A DNA stretch of 64,000 bases from Lacticigenium naphthae DSM 19658 (lineage in GTDB: Bacteria > Bacillota > Bacilli > Lactobacillales > Carnobacteriaceae_A): NCBI RefSeq assembly GCF_000425865.1, contig NZ_AUEG01000003.1, positions 1 to 64,000 on the forward strand, read 5' to 3'. Of this stretch, positions 17,098-25,769 are shown one piece after another. The notes beneath the pieces were generated by a model, which ran no database searches, had not been told where the DNA came from, and worked only from the letters and a program-made list of their open reading frames with translations. The position numbers and the translations under genes were made by a program. Position 1 is the stretch's first letter; every line of letters starts with the position of its first letter.

Positions 17098-17898
17098 TCA
17101 AATACTTTTCTTTTTGTTTCGAATAAAAATCATAACTTCTACTCCTATAAAAAGTATGATCGATGCACTGACTGTAAAGACTATTACTGGATAGTCTCCG
17201 TTCCATCCTTCCTCACCTATGTGCTTTATCAATATACCTGTATATCCCCAAATAACAGCAGATAAATAAATAATATCCTTATTAATAAATGCTGTCGAAG
17301 CAGCAATCAAGAATCCAACAAGTAAGATAAGGACGGTCCAGATGACTTCTGATATCCCCCATCTTTGCCAGTCTATTTGAACTAAATAAGCTGTTACATT
17401 CGCAATGGTTGCCACAGTTATCCACCCAAAATATAAACTAAAGGGTAATTGAACTACTATCTTTTCTTTTATAGTTAATTTTTCTACCGGGATCAATCTT
17501 AGTATACTTATAAGTGAAACCAATAAAGAGCCCATTAATATCAATGAGAGCCACAGGATTTTGTAATGCCAGGTAAGAATCCAGAGTCCATTAACAATAG
17601 ACGAGAAAATAAATAAGTAACGAATCAGTTTTACTGTATTCATCCTTATAGCACTATTTGTTCGAGTAAAGTCTTTCCATTGGTAGAGGACAAAAGCGAA
17701 TAAAGTCAAATAGATAACTCCCCAAATTGAAAAAGTAATTCCAGCTGGTTCAAATAAATTTGGAAAAGATCCAGAAACTTCTCCTGTGCTCAAGCCATTA
17801 ATTGGTAATGCGTTAGCTAATCCATTCATCGTTATCATAAATAAAAACGCAACGGTCACACTAATTTTTTGACTTAGATTATTTTTCCAATCACTCAT
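17098..17898 (-). CDS. TspO/MBR-related tryptophan-rich membrane protein
   Basis: A 266-residue protein with about seven to eight membrane helices. The N-terminal half reads MNGLANALPINGLSTGEVSGSFPNLFEPAGITFSIWGVIYLTL, the hallmark of the longer TspO-like 'tryptophan-rich sensory' family found in Firmicutes. Many Trp residues line later helices (WKDF, LWILTWHYKILW, YFGWITVATIANVTAYLVQIDWQRWG). Function is unknown; short TspO proteins bind porphyrins. Single gene, convergent with the DUF6884-like gene and divergent from the chromate-transporter pair. Confidence 0.8.
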   Translation of the reverse strand: MSDWKNNLSQKISVTVAFLFMITMNGLANALPINGLSTGEVSGSFPNLFEPAGITFSIWGVIYLTLFAFVLYQWKDFTRTNSAIRMNTVKLIRYLFIFSSIVNGLWILTWHYKILWLSLILMGSLLVSLISILRLIPVEKLTIKEKIVVQLPFSLYFGWITVATIANVTAYLVQIDWQRWGISEVIWTVLILLVGFLIAASTAFINKDIIYLSAVIWGYTGILIKHIGEEGWNGDYPVIVFTVSASIILFIGVEVMIFIRNKKKSI

Positions 17899-18050
17899 TT
17901 TGACTACCCCTCTCTTATTTCTTAATTGTAGTATATCCGAAATTGAATTGTTTTGATATTTATACGCTATGAAGAGAGGAAATTAGAATTTTCACCAAAA
18001 ATAGTCTATACTAGTGAAGGAAAAAGAACTGTTTAACAAGGAGGAGCTAT

Positions 18051-18629
18051 ATGAAACAAGATAAGTCTATTTACTGGACTCTATTCACATCTACATTTTA
18101 CTTAAGTACATTTACTTTCGGCGGTGGTTATGTCATTGTCCCCTTAATGGAAAAAAGATTTGTAAATGAGTTAAAATGGATCGATGAAAATGAAATGTTA
18201 GATTTGATTGCTATTGGTCAATCTTCTCCTGGTCCGATCGCTGTAAATACTTCTATTTTAATTGGCTATAGAATGGCTGGAGTCTCTGGAGCTTTAGTAA
18301 CAGTTCTAGGAACTATTTTGCCCCCCCTAGTGATCATGAGTGTGGTTTCTTATGTATATTTAGCAGTTCGAGATAATATTATAGTAAATAACATTTTATT
18401 GGGTATGCAGGCAGGTGTCGCTGCTATTATTGTAAACGTAGTTGTTAATATGGCTCTACGAATCATCAAACAAAAAAAAATTATACCTGTTATTGTAATG
18501 GTCATTGCCCTGATTGCTGGTATTGGATTTGGCGTCAATATACTTCTTTTGTTACTGTTCGCTGGGATAATCGGAGCTATTACCACTGTGATCGAATCCT
18601 ATAAAAGTAAGAAGGGGGAACCTCAATGA
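18051..18629 (+). CDS. Chromate transporter, first half-subunit (short CHR family)
   Basis: A 192-residue, six-helix membrane protein with the CHR signature TFTFGGGYVIVPLMEKRFV and GQSSPGPIAVNTSILIGYRMAGVSGALV. In short-chain CHR systems two homologous half-length proteins form the transporter. AAGGAGGAG precedes the ATG. It overlaps the second half-gene by 4 bp (ATGA). These transporters export chromate or sulfate-like anions; in a bacterium of this kind the native substrate is uncertain. Confidence 0.9.
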   Translation: MKQDKSIYWTLFTSTFYLSTFTFGGGYVIVPLMEKRFVNELKWIDENEMLDLIAIGQSSPGPIAVNTSILIGYRMAGVSGALVTVLGTILPPLVIMSVVSYVYLAVRDNIIVNNILLGMQAGVAAIIVNVVVNMALRIIKQKKIIPVIVMVIALIAGIGFGVNILLLLLFAGIIGAITTVIESYKSKKGEPQ

Positions 18630-19189
18630 TTTTAGTCGATTTATTAATTAGTTTCTTCCAAGTTGGATTATTTAGTTTTGGAGGAGGTTATGCAGCACTT
18701 CCTCTGATACAAGAACAAATAATTTATAAAAGAGGTTGGATGACTGCTCAAGAATTTGTTGATGTTTTGACTCTTTCTGAAATGACTCCTGGTCCAATTG
18801 CGATTAATGCAGCTACTTTTGTGGGAAATCGAGTAGCGGGCATTCCTGGAGGAATTGTAGCTACAATCGGTGTTACTTTGCCTTCTGTTTTTATTGTGCT
18901 ATTGCTTGCTACGCTCTATTTTAAATTCCAGAATCTATCCCTTGTTCAAGGTGTCATCCAAGGCTTGCGACCAGCAGTTGTTGCTTTAATTGGATCAGCA
19001 GGGTTATCTATTTTTTTGACCGCCTTGTTTGGCGAAGGGAAATTTCCAATTGAATTTAGTCAAATCAATTGGATTTCAGTATTACTTTTCTCCATCAGTA
19101 TTGGATTACTTAGAAAAACAAGATTCGGTCCCATTCAAATCATGCTTTTTTCTGGCGTCGCAGGATTGCTCATCTACACGTTAATTTAA
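18626..19189 (+). CDS. Chromate transporter, second half-subunit (short CHR family)
   Basis: A 187-residue CHR protein homologous to its upstream neighbour: LFSFGGGYAALPLIQEQI, LSEMTPGPIAINAATFVGNRVAGIPGGI. The two proteins have opposite predicted orientation in known short CHR pairs and work as a heterodimer. Translationally coupled to the first half (ATGA overlap). Ends 0-2 bp before a terminator. Confidence 0.9.
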   Translation: MILVDLLISFFQVGLFSFGGGYAALPLIQEQIIYKRGWMTAQEFVDVLTLSEMTPGPIAINAATFVGNRVAGIPGGIVATIGVTLPSVFIVLLLATLYFKFQNLSLVQGVIQGLRPAVVALIGSAGLSIFLTALFGEGKFPIEFSQINWISVLLFSISIGLLRKTRFGPIQIMLFSGVAGLLIYTLI

Positions 19190-19219
19190 AAAGAGCTACA
19201 CGGTTTTTTAGCTCTTTTT
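19188..19219 (+). terminator. Terminator of the chromate-transporter pair
   Basis: AAAAAGAGCTA / TAGCTCTTTTT, beginning at the stop codon. Confidence 0.8.
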
Positions 19220-19230
19220 CCCATTTCATT

Positions 19231-19270
19231 AAAGTAGTGGCTGAGATCAATGATCTCAGCCACTACTTTT
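19231..19270 (-). terminator. Terminator of the rnfCD pair
   Basis: A perfect 18-19-bp stem AAAGTAGTGGCTGAGATCA / TGATCTCAGCCACTACTTT with flanking A/T runs, 10 bp beyond the rnfD stop; it can act in both directions. Confidence 0.85.
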
Positions 19271-19280
19271 TTTCCATCTA

Positions 19281-20279
19281 TTATTTAGCCTGTCTATCGT
19301 ACTTCACTTCTGGACGTTGTTGATGCCCATAAATTCTTGGCATTAATTTTTGATCAATATAAGGTGCTAATGCATTCATTATCAATATAGCAAAACCTAC
19401 TCCACCTGGAAAATTGAATGTGATTCTAAAGAATGCCGTCAACAACCCGGCTCCTATGGCAAAAGCGGTTTTTCCTTCAGGTGTTAATGAACCGGAGCTA
19501 TAATCTGTAGCCATGTAAGTCGCCGCAAAGAATAGTGTTCCTGTCAAGCCATGAGTCAACATAAAGTCCAAGTCGAACCCTGAGTAAAAACCAGTCGCTA
19601 CTATAGTCGTTACTATATACAATAGTGGGATTTTAGGATTGATCACACGTCTTAAAATCAAATAAATCATACCCATTAAAATAGCTAATTTACTCGTTTC
19701 CCCCACATTCCCACCTAAGTTGAAGCCCATAAACAATTCTCCAATAGAAGGAACCGTTGCAGCCACAGTTTTAACACCATTCCCAATAAATTCTAAAGGC
19801 GTTGCAGTAGAGATAGCATCCGTTCCTGGTAGTACCCAATCAGTGATCCAGGGTGAAAAAAATACTTTTAACATAACGCGGGCAGCTACAGCCGGATTGA
19901 AGTAGTTTTTACCAATCCCACCATTCATCTGTTTCACGATTACAATAGCAAAAATCGCTCCTATGACTACTGTCCACCAAGGTGCGGTCACTGGCAAGCT
20001 TAATCCTATTAAAGCACCTGTGACCATTGCACTTCTATCCTGAATGCGTATTTTTTGATAACTAAATTTTTGAAATAAGTACTCACTCAATACAGCTGTT
20101 GCCATACCCAATCCGACTAACAACAAGACTTTCCAGCCAAAGAAGTACGTTGCCGCAATAATTGGAGGAATGAGCGCAATGAGGACTTGTGTCATAACCC
20201 AAGACGAAGTCCTCTTTGTGCGAATGTGAGGAGATTGACTCTGAACAAGTTTTCCTTCTAGTTCCATTGTCTGTGTCAT
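19281..20279 (-). CDS. rnfD: RnfD/NqrB-like flavinylated membrane subunit
   Basis: A 332-residue protein with about ten membrane helices of the RnfD/NqrB fold: NGGIGKNYFNPAVAARVML, then DAISTATPLEF (residues 154-164), which matches the ApbE flavinylation pattern Dxx(S/T)xA(T/S); T160 is the predicted FMN-linked residue. The C-terminal ATYMATDYSSGSLTPEGKTAFAIGAGLLTAFFR block is also conserved. RnfD passes electrons from RnfC-side cofactors across or along the membrane. It lies 7 bp after rnfC. The other Rnf subunits (A, B, E, G) are not in this window. Confidence 0.88.
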   Translation of the reverse strand: MTQTMELEGKLVQSQSPHIRTKRTSSWVMTQVLIALIPPIIAATYFFGWKVLLLVGLGMATAVLSEYLFQKFSYQKIRIQDRSAMVTGALIGLSLPVTAPWWTVVIGAIFAIVIVKQMNGGIGKNYFNPAVAARVMLKVFFSPWITDWVLPGTDAISTATPLEFIGNGVKTVAATVPSIGELFMGFNLGGNVGETSKLAILMGMIYLILRRVINPKIPLLYIVTTIVATGFYSGFDLDFMLTHGLTGTLFFAATYMATDYSSGSLTPEGKTAFAIGAGLLTAFFRITFNFPGGVGFAILIMNALAPYIDQKLMPRIYGHQQRPEVKYDRQAK

Positions 20280-20286
20280 TTTTTAA

Positions 20287-21612
20287 TCACCCTGCCTTAT
20301 TTTGTTCAGCTTTTATTAAAGCTTTTGCACTTCGAATATTTTCTAGAAGGGAAATCTTGGATGGACAAATATAGGAACAATTTCCACATTCAATACAATC
20401 CATAGCTCCTAATTTCTTTGCCTTTTCAATATTTCCCCTTTCAAAGGCATCACTGATCAATATTGGTTGTAAACTTACTGGACAAACATTCACGCATTCA
20501 GAACACATAATACAGTCTGAACTATCCCCCACTTCAGCTTCTTCAGGGGTAAGTGCGGTAATTGAAGTTGTCCCTTTAATAATCGGTTCACTTCCATCCG
20601 CGAGAGTTTTGCCCATCATCGGTCCGCCGCTCAATAATTTTCCCGGAAGTGTATTAAATCCGCCACATTGCTCAATTAAAAATTCTACCGGCGTTCCAAT
20701 TCGCACGAGTAAATTTTTCGGTTCAACTACTGGTGTTCCGGATACCGAAACCACACGCTGGTATAAAGGTTCCCCAAAAGTGGTCGCACGATAAATTGCC
20801 AGCGTTGTCGAGGTATTCAACACGACGCAATGGACTGCTACCGGCAATTCTCCTGGGGGAACTTCTCTTCCTGTAATATTTTGAATAAGATTTTTTTCTG
20901 AGCCTTCTGGGTACCTTGTACGTAGAGAATGAATGCTAATATCAGCATATTCACTACTTGCAATTTCTAAGGCATCAATGGCCTCTGGTTTATTATCTTC
21001 TATACCAATTACGATACTTTTCAAGTGAGGGAACAAGTGACGCAGAACTTGAATTCCTTGTATGATTTCATCACTGGATTCTATCATCACACGGTGATCA
21101 GAAGTAGAATAGGATTCGCATTCTGCTCCATTTATGATCAACGTATCGATTGTACTGCCCGGTGGAGAATCTAATTTCACGGATGTAGGAAATGCGGCTC
21201 CTCCCATACCTACAATTCCAGCTTTTCTCACAGCATCTAAAATAAATTCTTTCGTTAATTTTTGATCAAAATTTATAATAGGCGCATCCTTTTCATCTTT
21301 TTGATTATTTTGTACCACTATACAATCGGCTAATCCATTGACTGTTTGTCTTTTTTCAATGGCAACCACCTCTCCAGAAACTGAGGAATGAATAGCAGCT
21401 GAGATTTTCCCAGCAGCTTCAGCAAGAACCGTTCCGATTTTTACTTTGTCTCCTACTTCTACCACAGGATTCGCAGGAGCGCCAATATGCATAGTTGTTG
21501 GAAAAACTAATATACGTGGGACTTCAGCTTCAACGATAGGTAAGTTTGCTGTTCTTTCTTTATTCTCATCTGGATGACTTCCACCTTGTTTCCCTTTAAA
21601 AGAAAAGCGCAT
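20287..21612 (-). CDS. rnfC: RnfC-like NADH-binding iron-sulfur subunit
   Basis: A 441-residue peripheral protein: N-terminal MHIGAPANPVVEVGDKVKIG barrel-sandwich segment, flavodoxin-like NADH/FMN domain (GIVGMGGAAFPTSVKL, INGAECESYSTSDHRVM, RYPEGSEKNLI), SLBB-like region, and two [4Fe-4S] motifs near the C-terminus (CIMCSECVNVCP and CIECGNCSYICP). The usual GAECEPYL reads GAECESYS here, a Pro-to-Ser change. The start is ATG 21612 (GAAAGG 9 nt upstream). It would take electrons from NADH and pass them to RnfD. Cotranscribed with rnfD only. Confidence 0.9.
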   Translation of the reverse strand: MRFSFKGKQGGSHPDENKERTANLPIVEAEVPRILVFPTTMHIGAPANPVVEVGDKVKIGTVLAEAAGKISAAIHSSVSGEVVAIEKRQTVNGLADCIVVQNNQKDEKDAPIINFDQKLTKEFILDAVRKAGIVGMGGAAFPTSVKLDSPPGSTIDTLIINGAECESYSTSDHRVMIESSDEIIQGIQVLRHLFPHLKSIVIGIEDNKPEAIDALEIASSEYADISIHSLRTRYPEGSEKNLIQNITGREVPPGELPVAVHCVVLNTSTTLAIYRATTFGEPLYQRVVSVSGTPVVEPKNLLVRIGTPVEFLIEQCGGFNTLPGKLLSGGPMMGKTLADGSEPIIKGTTSITALTPEEAEVGDSSDCIMCSECVNVCPVSLQPILISDAFERGNIEKAKKLGAMDCIECGNCSYICPSKISLLENIRSAKALIKAEQNKAG

Positions 21613-21770
21613 TTTATTCATCCTTTCTATCTGACTTGTTATGTAATTTTGAAGTACATTCGATTGCTTTTTTTCAACTGCTATATTATGGTAATTATAA
21701 CCAAATATTATTAAAAACTACAGCCATACAATTCAAATAATTCATTATCTAGTTTTCTAGGAGAATTCTT

Positions 21771-22481
21771 ATGATCAGTCTAACTTTTCAGGAAATGTTT
21801 TTGCGTCTATCTCTATCACTTGTTTTGGGTGGAGTGATCGGTTACGAAAGAGAGCTGAAAGGCCGTGATGCTGGTTTACGTACACACATATTAGTCACTA
21901 TGGGAGCGGCCATAGTGACCTTGACCCAGTTAGAAGCTACGAAGCAGCTTCTTGTTTATTCACTTGAAAACCCAGAAACAATTGGGATAGTTTCCACGGA
22001 TATCATGCGCATGACTTCTCAAATTGTCAGTGGTATCGGGTTCTTAGGAGCAGGAACCATTATCGTAAGTAACCGTTCTGTCATTGGATTGACGACAGCA
22101 GCATCTATTTGGACTGTTGCCGGTATTGGGATAGCCACTGGTATGGGATATTACTTCATAGCTATTACAGGCTGCTTGATTGTTCTGGTTGTTTTACGAT
22201 TAATTAAACAAGTTTTTCGTATCGATCGTATTAAAAAAATTGAAATTTGTTTTATACAACAAAATCAGACACAAGAATTGCTCACAAACTACTTTGCAAA
22301 TCAGAATATTCGTGTACTGCAAATTGAATACTTTTTGAATCTCAATTTGGAAGAACCACTTTCAAAGGATATATATACTTTGAATATTCCTGATAATTTA
22401 ACAACTGGCAAAGTCATTTCGGATATTGCGGATATTGACAATATTAAACAAGTCGCTACCCTACAGTCAGATGTAGCGTAA
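21771..22481 (+). CDS. MgtC/SapB-family membrane protein
   Basis: A 236-residue protein with four to five N-terminal membrane helices carrying the MgtC signature LGGVIGYERELKGRDAGLRTHILVTMGAAIVTL and IVSGIGFLGAGTII, and a soluble C-terminal ACT-like domain (about 155-236). MgtC proteins are linked to growth in low magnesium and to modulation of membrane ATPases; they are not transporters themselves. TAGGAG precedes the ATG. Divergent from rnfC; a strong terminator follows. Confidence 0.9.
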   Translation: MISLTFQEMFLRLSLSLVLGGVIGYERELKGRDAGLRTHILVTMGAAIVTLTQLEATKQLLVYSLENPETIGIVSTDIMRMTSQIVSGIGFLGAGTIIVSNRSVIGLTTAASIWTVAGIGIATGMGYYFIAITGCLIVLVVLRLIKQVFRIDRIKKIEICFIQQNQTQELLTNYFANQNIRVLQIEYFLNLNLEEPLSKDIYTLNIPDNLTTGKVISDIADIDNIKQVATLQSDVA

Positions 22482-22493
22482 ACTTCAGATACA

Positions 22494-22538
22494 AAAAGAC
22501 CACCCAAACACTGGATACATGTTTGGGCGGTCTTTTTG
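22494..22538. terminator. Bidirectional terminator between mgtC and yfhO
   Basis: AAAAAGACC(A)CCCAAACA / TGTTTGGG(C)GGTCTTTTT with flanking A/T runs between convergent genes. Confidence 0.85.
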
Positions 22539-22609
22539 TATTCATTAAGCTACATTACACTTTTTAGAGAGCTATTTAATTTGATATCATCTAAATAACC
22601 AAACTATTG

Positions 22610-25339
22610 TTAAAAGTCAGTTTCTTTTTTTCTTTTTGAAATCAGTTTGAAAGATAAAAGAAATACAAGGGTTCCTGAAGTTATTGCCAAACCCAAAAGT
22701 AATCCTGGGGTTCTATACGCTAAGGTCAACTGATTCTCTCCCTGCTGTAAGGGTATCCCGACAAATCCTTTGTTTATTTTTATCGTATCAACTTTTTCCC
22801 CATTTATTTTAGCAGTCCACCCTCTAGAATAAGGAATAGTCGTGATCAATAGTTCTTCGTTCAGACTATAAATATCCCCTTCTACAGTATTTCTGGAAAA
22901 ACGCAAATTATTAAGGGATCTATCGTTCTTATTTTTTACTGCTTTTTTAATTTCTTGCTGTGAGAAATCTGCGGCATAAAGCGATAAATTTTCTATAGAA
23001 TAATTCCCTGTTTCATCAAATTGAACCCGAATAGAATTTAATTGATCTTCGTTTTCTACCGTCCCTAGATTAAATAACATATTGTCACGCTTAAAATATG
23101 AACTGAAACTATAAACGTCTGATTGATAGACACTTTCATTTCTTGATCCCATACTAACCTTTAGTCGATATCCTTTACTTTGTCGAATGAAAGGCGACCA
23201 ATTAAATGGTTCGTAATTTAATCCATCGAATGAAAGATACACTTGTTTCCCAATTAACTCTTTTGCATCAAACTCGCTAACTAACTGAAATTGAGTTGCT
23301 TCATCCTGGATATCAAAATTCACTAACTTTTCTTTTGTTAAAAGATCTCCTTCACTTTCGTTTTGTAAACTAATTTGAAAAGGATAAATTTTTTCAGGCT
23401 TTACTCCACTATTGACAGGATCGTCTTCACTAACATTTCCTTTGAGTAGGTAATATTCTTTTTCAACAGGATTTAACTGATCGAATTTTTTTTCTGAAAT
23501 CAATTCAGCTGATGCATATGCAAAAGGAAAATTGTAGTTTGTTTCTGCTACGACCCATTCTCTATTTTTACTTTCACTCACAATATTATACCCGTCTGGA
23601 ATATACATGCTATTCTCTTTCTTTGCAAAGATGTACTCAACACCTAGGAAGTAATTAGCGATCGGTCGATCATCCAACCCGTTTCTCAACGGTTGGATAA
23701 TTTGGAAATCTTTCAATTTCAGAGAATAAGCGAACTCTGAGATACTTTGGTTTGTTAAAGATAAATAAGAATTCAAGCCTTTTTGATTTAAATAAATCAT
23801 CTGATTCTTGATGAAATTATCTTTTGAAGTAACACCTATTCGATAAAATTCGTCATTTTGAGGCAATTGTCTTTCTAGGCCATCAAAAGTTTCTTGATAA
23901 CTTTTTTCAACTTCCCCATAAGATAAAACTGATTTTGTCATATCTTTACCATATGGCAAATAGTAACTCCAAGCTGTTACCACGATATTCATTAGTATCA
24001 AACTATACAGTAACGAACGGAATTTTACTGTTTTTGATAAAAACGCTCCCCCTACATGTTGTCGGAATAAAATATAAATCCCCCATGCAAGAATAATTGG
24101 CAGAATATAATATAAATATCTTTCTTGAAGAAAAGCAGCAAATATATGGACCAGACTAAAAAAGATAAGAAACATAAAAGAAATTTTCACTGAATCTTTT
24201 TTTATCTCTCTAACTGAATCCAAGGTTATAGCTATCCCAATAGTTAAATAGAAAGGTATAGCAAACGAAAAACGATTATATGGCCCAGAGAATCCATTCA
24301 TTATCGAAGCAAACCAAGGAATGAGGGTCATGAACCCTAAAAAAAGAAGATTAGTTATCCAGATAAAGTGTATTCTTCTTTGCTTCCATAAAAAGGGAAT
24401 CACTATTAAACTCACTACAGGCAATCCGCCTACTAACCAAAAATATGTCCCTGGTGTTAAGAAGTTTACCAGTAGCGCTCCGTAGTAGTTCAGAGGATAA
24501 AACCATAAATTGATATCTACCCCCCCAGGACTTCTTGATGAAGTTAAAAAACCTATCACTACCGGAATGAATAAGACACTTGCCAATGATATTCCGATAA
24601 TATAGCTCTGTAGTGACTTACCAGTTAATGAAAGAAACTGTTTAACCGTTCTCTCTTCCTTAGGGAAACTCAAAAAACGAATGACTGCGTAGATAAATAA
24701 TAGTAGACTCATTTTATAAAAAAAATAAAAATTGCTTACTGCACTTAAGAATATAATAAACACAAAATATTTTGCTTTATCTTCTGTTACCAATTTTTCA
24801 AAACCAAATATGATAAGTGGGAAAAAAATCATTGGCAATATAAAAAAAGGATGCTTTAGGACGTTATGCAGGACAAAATGACTGAATGCATAGATAAGTG
24901 AAGTTAATACCATTGTTAGTTTTGTGAAATTTTTCCATTTTGCAAAAACTAAGAAACTTATACCTACAAAATAGACGCGCAATAGGATAAGTACGTGATA
25001 AGCTAATTCAGTTTGTCCAGAAGGAAATAGTAATCCCAAATAAACAAAAGGATCCCCAATTACGTAATAACCATAGGACAGAATAGTGTCACTTCCTAGC
25101 CCGATTGTCCAGTCCCACATTGGAAAACCTTCACCAGAAAAGAAAGATCTCAACTTGTTTAAATAATCTGAAAAAATAAGGTAATGTTGGGAGTACCCGT
25201 CTCCAGTCCAAATAAATGATTGCTTGGCTAAAACAAAATAACCAAATATCAAAATGGCTAGTCCAATAAAAAGCACTGTATAGGAAACAAAGGGTATGGT
25301 TGAAATATTTATCAAATGAGATTTCATTCTTTTTTTCAT
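22610..25339 (-). CDS. yfhO: YfhO-family GT-C glycosyltransferase (lipoteichoic acid glycosylation type)
   Basis: A 909-residue polytopic protein: about 12-13 N-terminal helices, the first followed by WTGDGYSQHYLIFSDYL with an Asp pair typical of GT-C active sites, an extracellular C-terminal region of about 330 residues ending in a jelly-roll-like segment (TTIPYSRGWTAKINGEKV, GIPLQQGENQLTLAYRTPGLLLG), and a last anchor helix. YfhO of Bacillus/Staphylococcus adds GlcNAc to lipoteichoic acid outside the cell from a C55-P-sugar. Immediately upstream lie a GtrA-family flippase and a CsbB-like transferase, so this is a complete three-component glycosylation operon. Confidence 0.88.
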   Translation of the reverse strand: MKKRMKSHLINISTIPFVSYTVLFIGLAILIFGYFVLAKQSFIWTGDGYSQHYLIFSDYLNKLRSFFSGEGFPMWDWTIGLGSDTILSYGYYVIGDPFVYLGLLFPSGQTELAYHVLILLRVYFVGISFLVFAKWKNFTKLTMVLTSLIYAFSHFVLHNVLKHPFFILPMIFFPLIIFGFEKLVTEDKAKYFVFIIFLSAVSNFYFFYKMSLLLFIYAVIRFLSFPKEERTVKQFLSLTGKSLQSYIIGISLASVLFIPVVIGFLTSSRSPGGVDINLWFYPLNYYGALLVNFLTPGTYFWLVGGLPVVSLIVIPFLWKQRRIHFIWITNLLFLGFMTLIPWFASIMNGFSGPYNRFSFAIPFYLTIGIAITLDSVREIKKDSVKISFMFLIFFSLVHIFAAFLQERYLYYILPIILAWGIYILFRQHVGGAFLSKTVKFRSLLYSLILMNIVVTAWSYYLPYGKDMTKSVLSYGEVEKSYQETFDGLERQLPQNDEFYRIGVTSKDNFIKNQMIYLNQKGLNSYLSLTNQSISEFAYSLKLKDFQIIQPLRNGLDDRPIANYFLGVEYIFAKKENSMYIPDGYNIVSESKNREWVVAETNYNFPFAYASAELISEKKFDQLNPVEKEYYLLKGNVSEDDPVNSGVKPEKIYPFQISLQNESEGDLLTKEKLVNFDIQDEATQFQLVSEFDAKELIGKQVYLSFDGLNYEPFNWSPFIRQSKGYRLKVSMGSRNESVYQSDVYSFSSYFKRDNMLFNLGTVENEDQLNSIRVQFDETGNYSIENLSLYAADFSQQEIKKAVKNKNDRSLNNLRFSRNTVEGDIYSLNEELLITTIPYSRGWTAKINGEKVDTIKINKGFVGIPLQQGENQLTLAYRTPGLLLGLAITSGTLVFLLSFKLISKRKKETDF

Positions 25340-25352
25340 TTATATAACACCC

Positions 25353-25769
25353 TTATTTCTTTTCTTTGAAAATAAAGAATTTACTAAAAAGATAATTAGA
25401 TACCACTACAACAAATTGGGTCAATACTTTGGAAAGATTGGTTCCGAGGTTTAATCCATCAACTAACAAAAACATACTGCCCATATCAAATAGACCAGAA
25501 ATGAGTCTAAAACCAAAGAAATAGAGGAATTCTGTTACTGTTTGTTTCAATGAAGTAGTCTGTGTTTTGAATACATATTTTTTGTTCGTTACATAAGCAA
25601 ATACGATAGAAATGAAAATGGCAATCGCATTTGCAAATAAATAAGGAAATGAGAGAATCGTTTCAAAAAGGTAAAATGTTCCAATATTCACCACGGTAGT
25701 GAGGATACCAAATAATCCGTAGTGAATAATTTCTTGAAATTTTTTATATATGCTCATTAATTTATTCAT
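25353..25769 (-). CDS. GtrA/GtcA-family lipid-linked-sugar flippase
   Basis: A 138-residue, four-helix protein of the GtrA family: IIHYGLFGILTTVVNIGTFYLF, AIAIFISIVFAYVTNKKYVFK and a C-terminal FVVVVSNYLFSKFFIFKEKK. GtrA/GtcA proteins are thought to flip undecaprenyl-phosphate-linked sugars. Its start overlaps the end of the glycosyltransferase gene by 8 bp and yfhO starts 13 bp after its stop, so the three are one operon. Confidence 0.92.
   Translation of the reverse strand: MNKLMSIYKKFQEIIHYGLFGILTTVVNIGTFYLFETILSFPYLFANAIAIFISIVFAYVTNKKYVFKTQTTSLKQTVTEFLYFFGFRLISGLFDMGSMFLLVDGLNLGTNLSKVLTQFVVVVSNYLFSKFFIFKEKK

Noticed and set aside
18051-19189. Frameshifted single chromate transporter gene
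   Set aside because: Two complete half-length proteins, each with its own signature and start and a 4-bp overlap, match the normal short-CHR pair arrangement.
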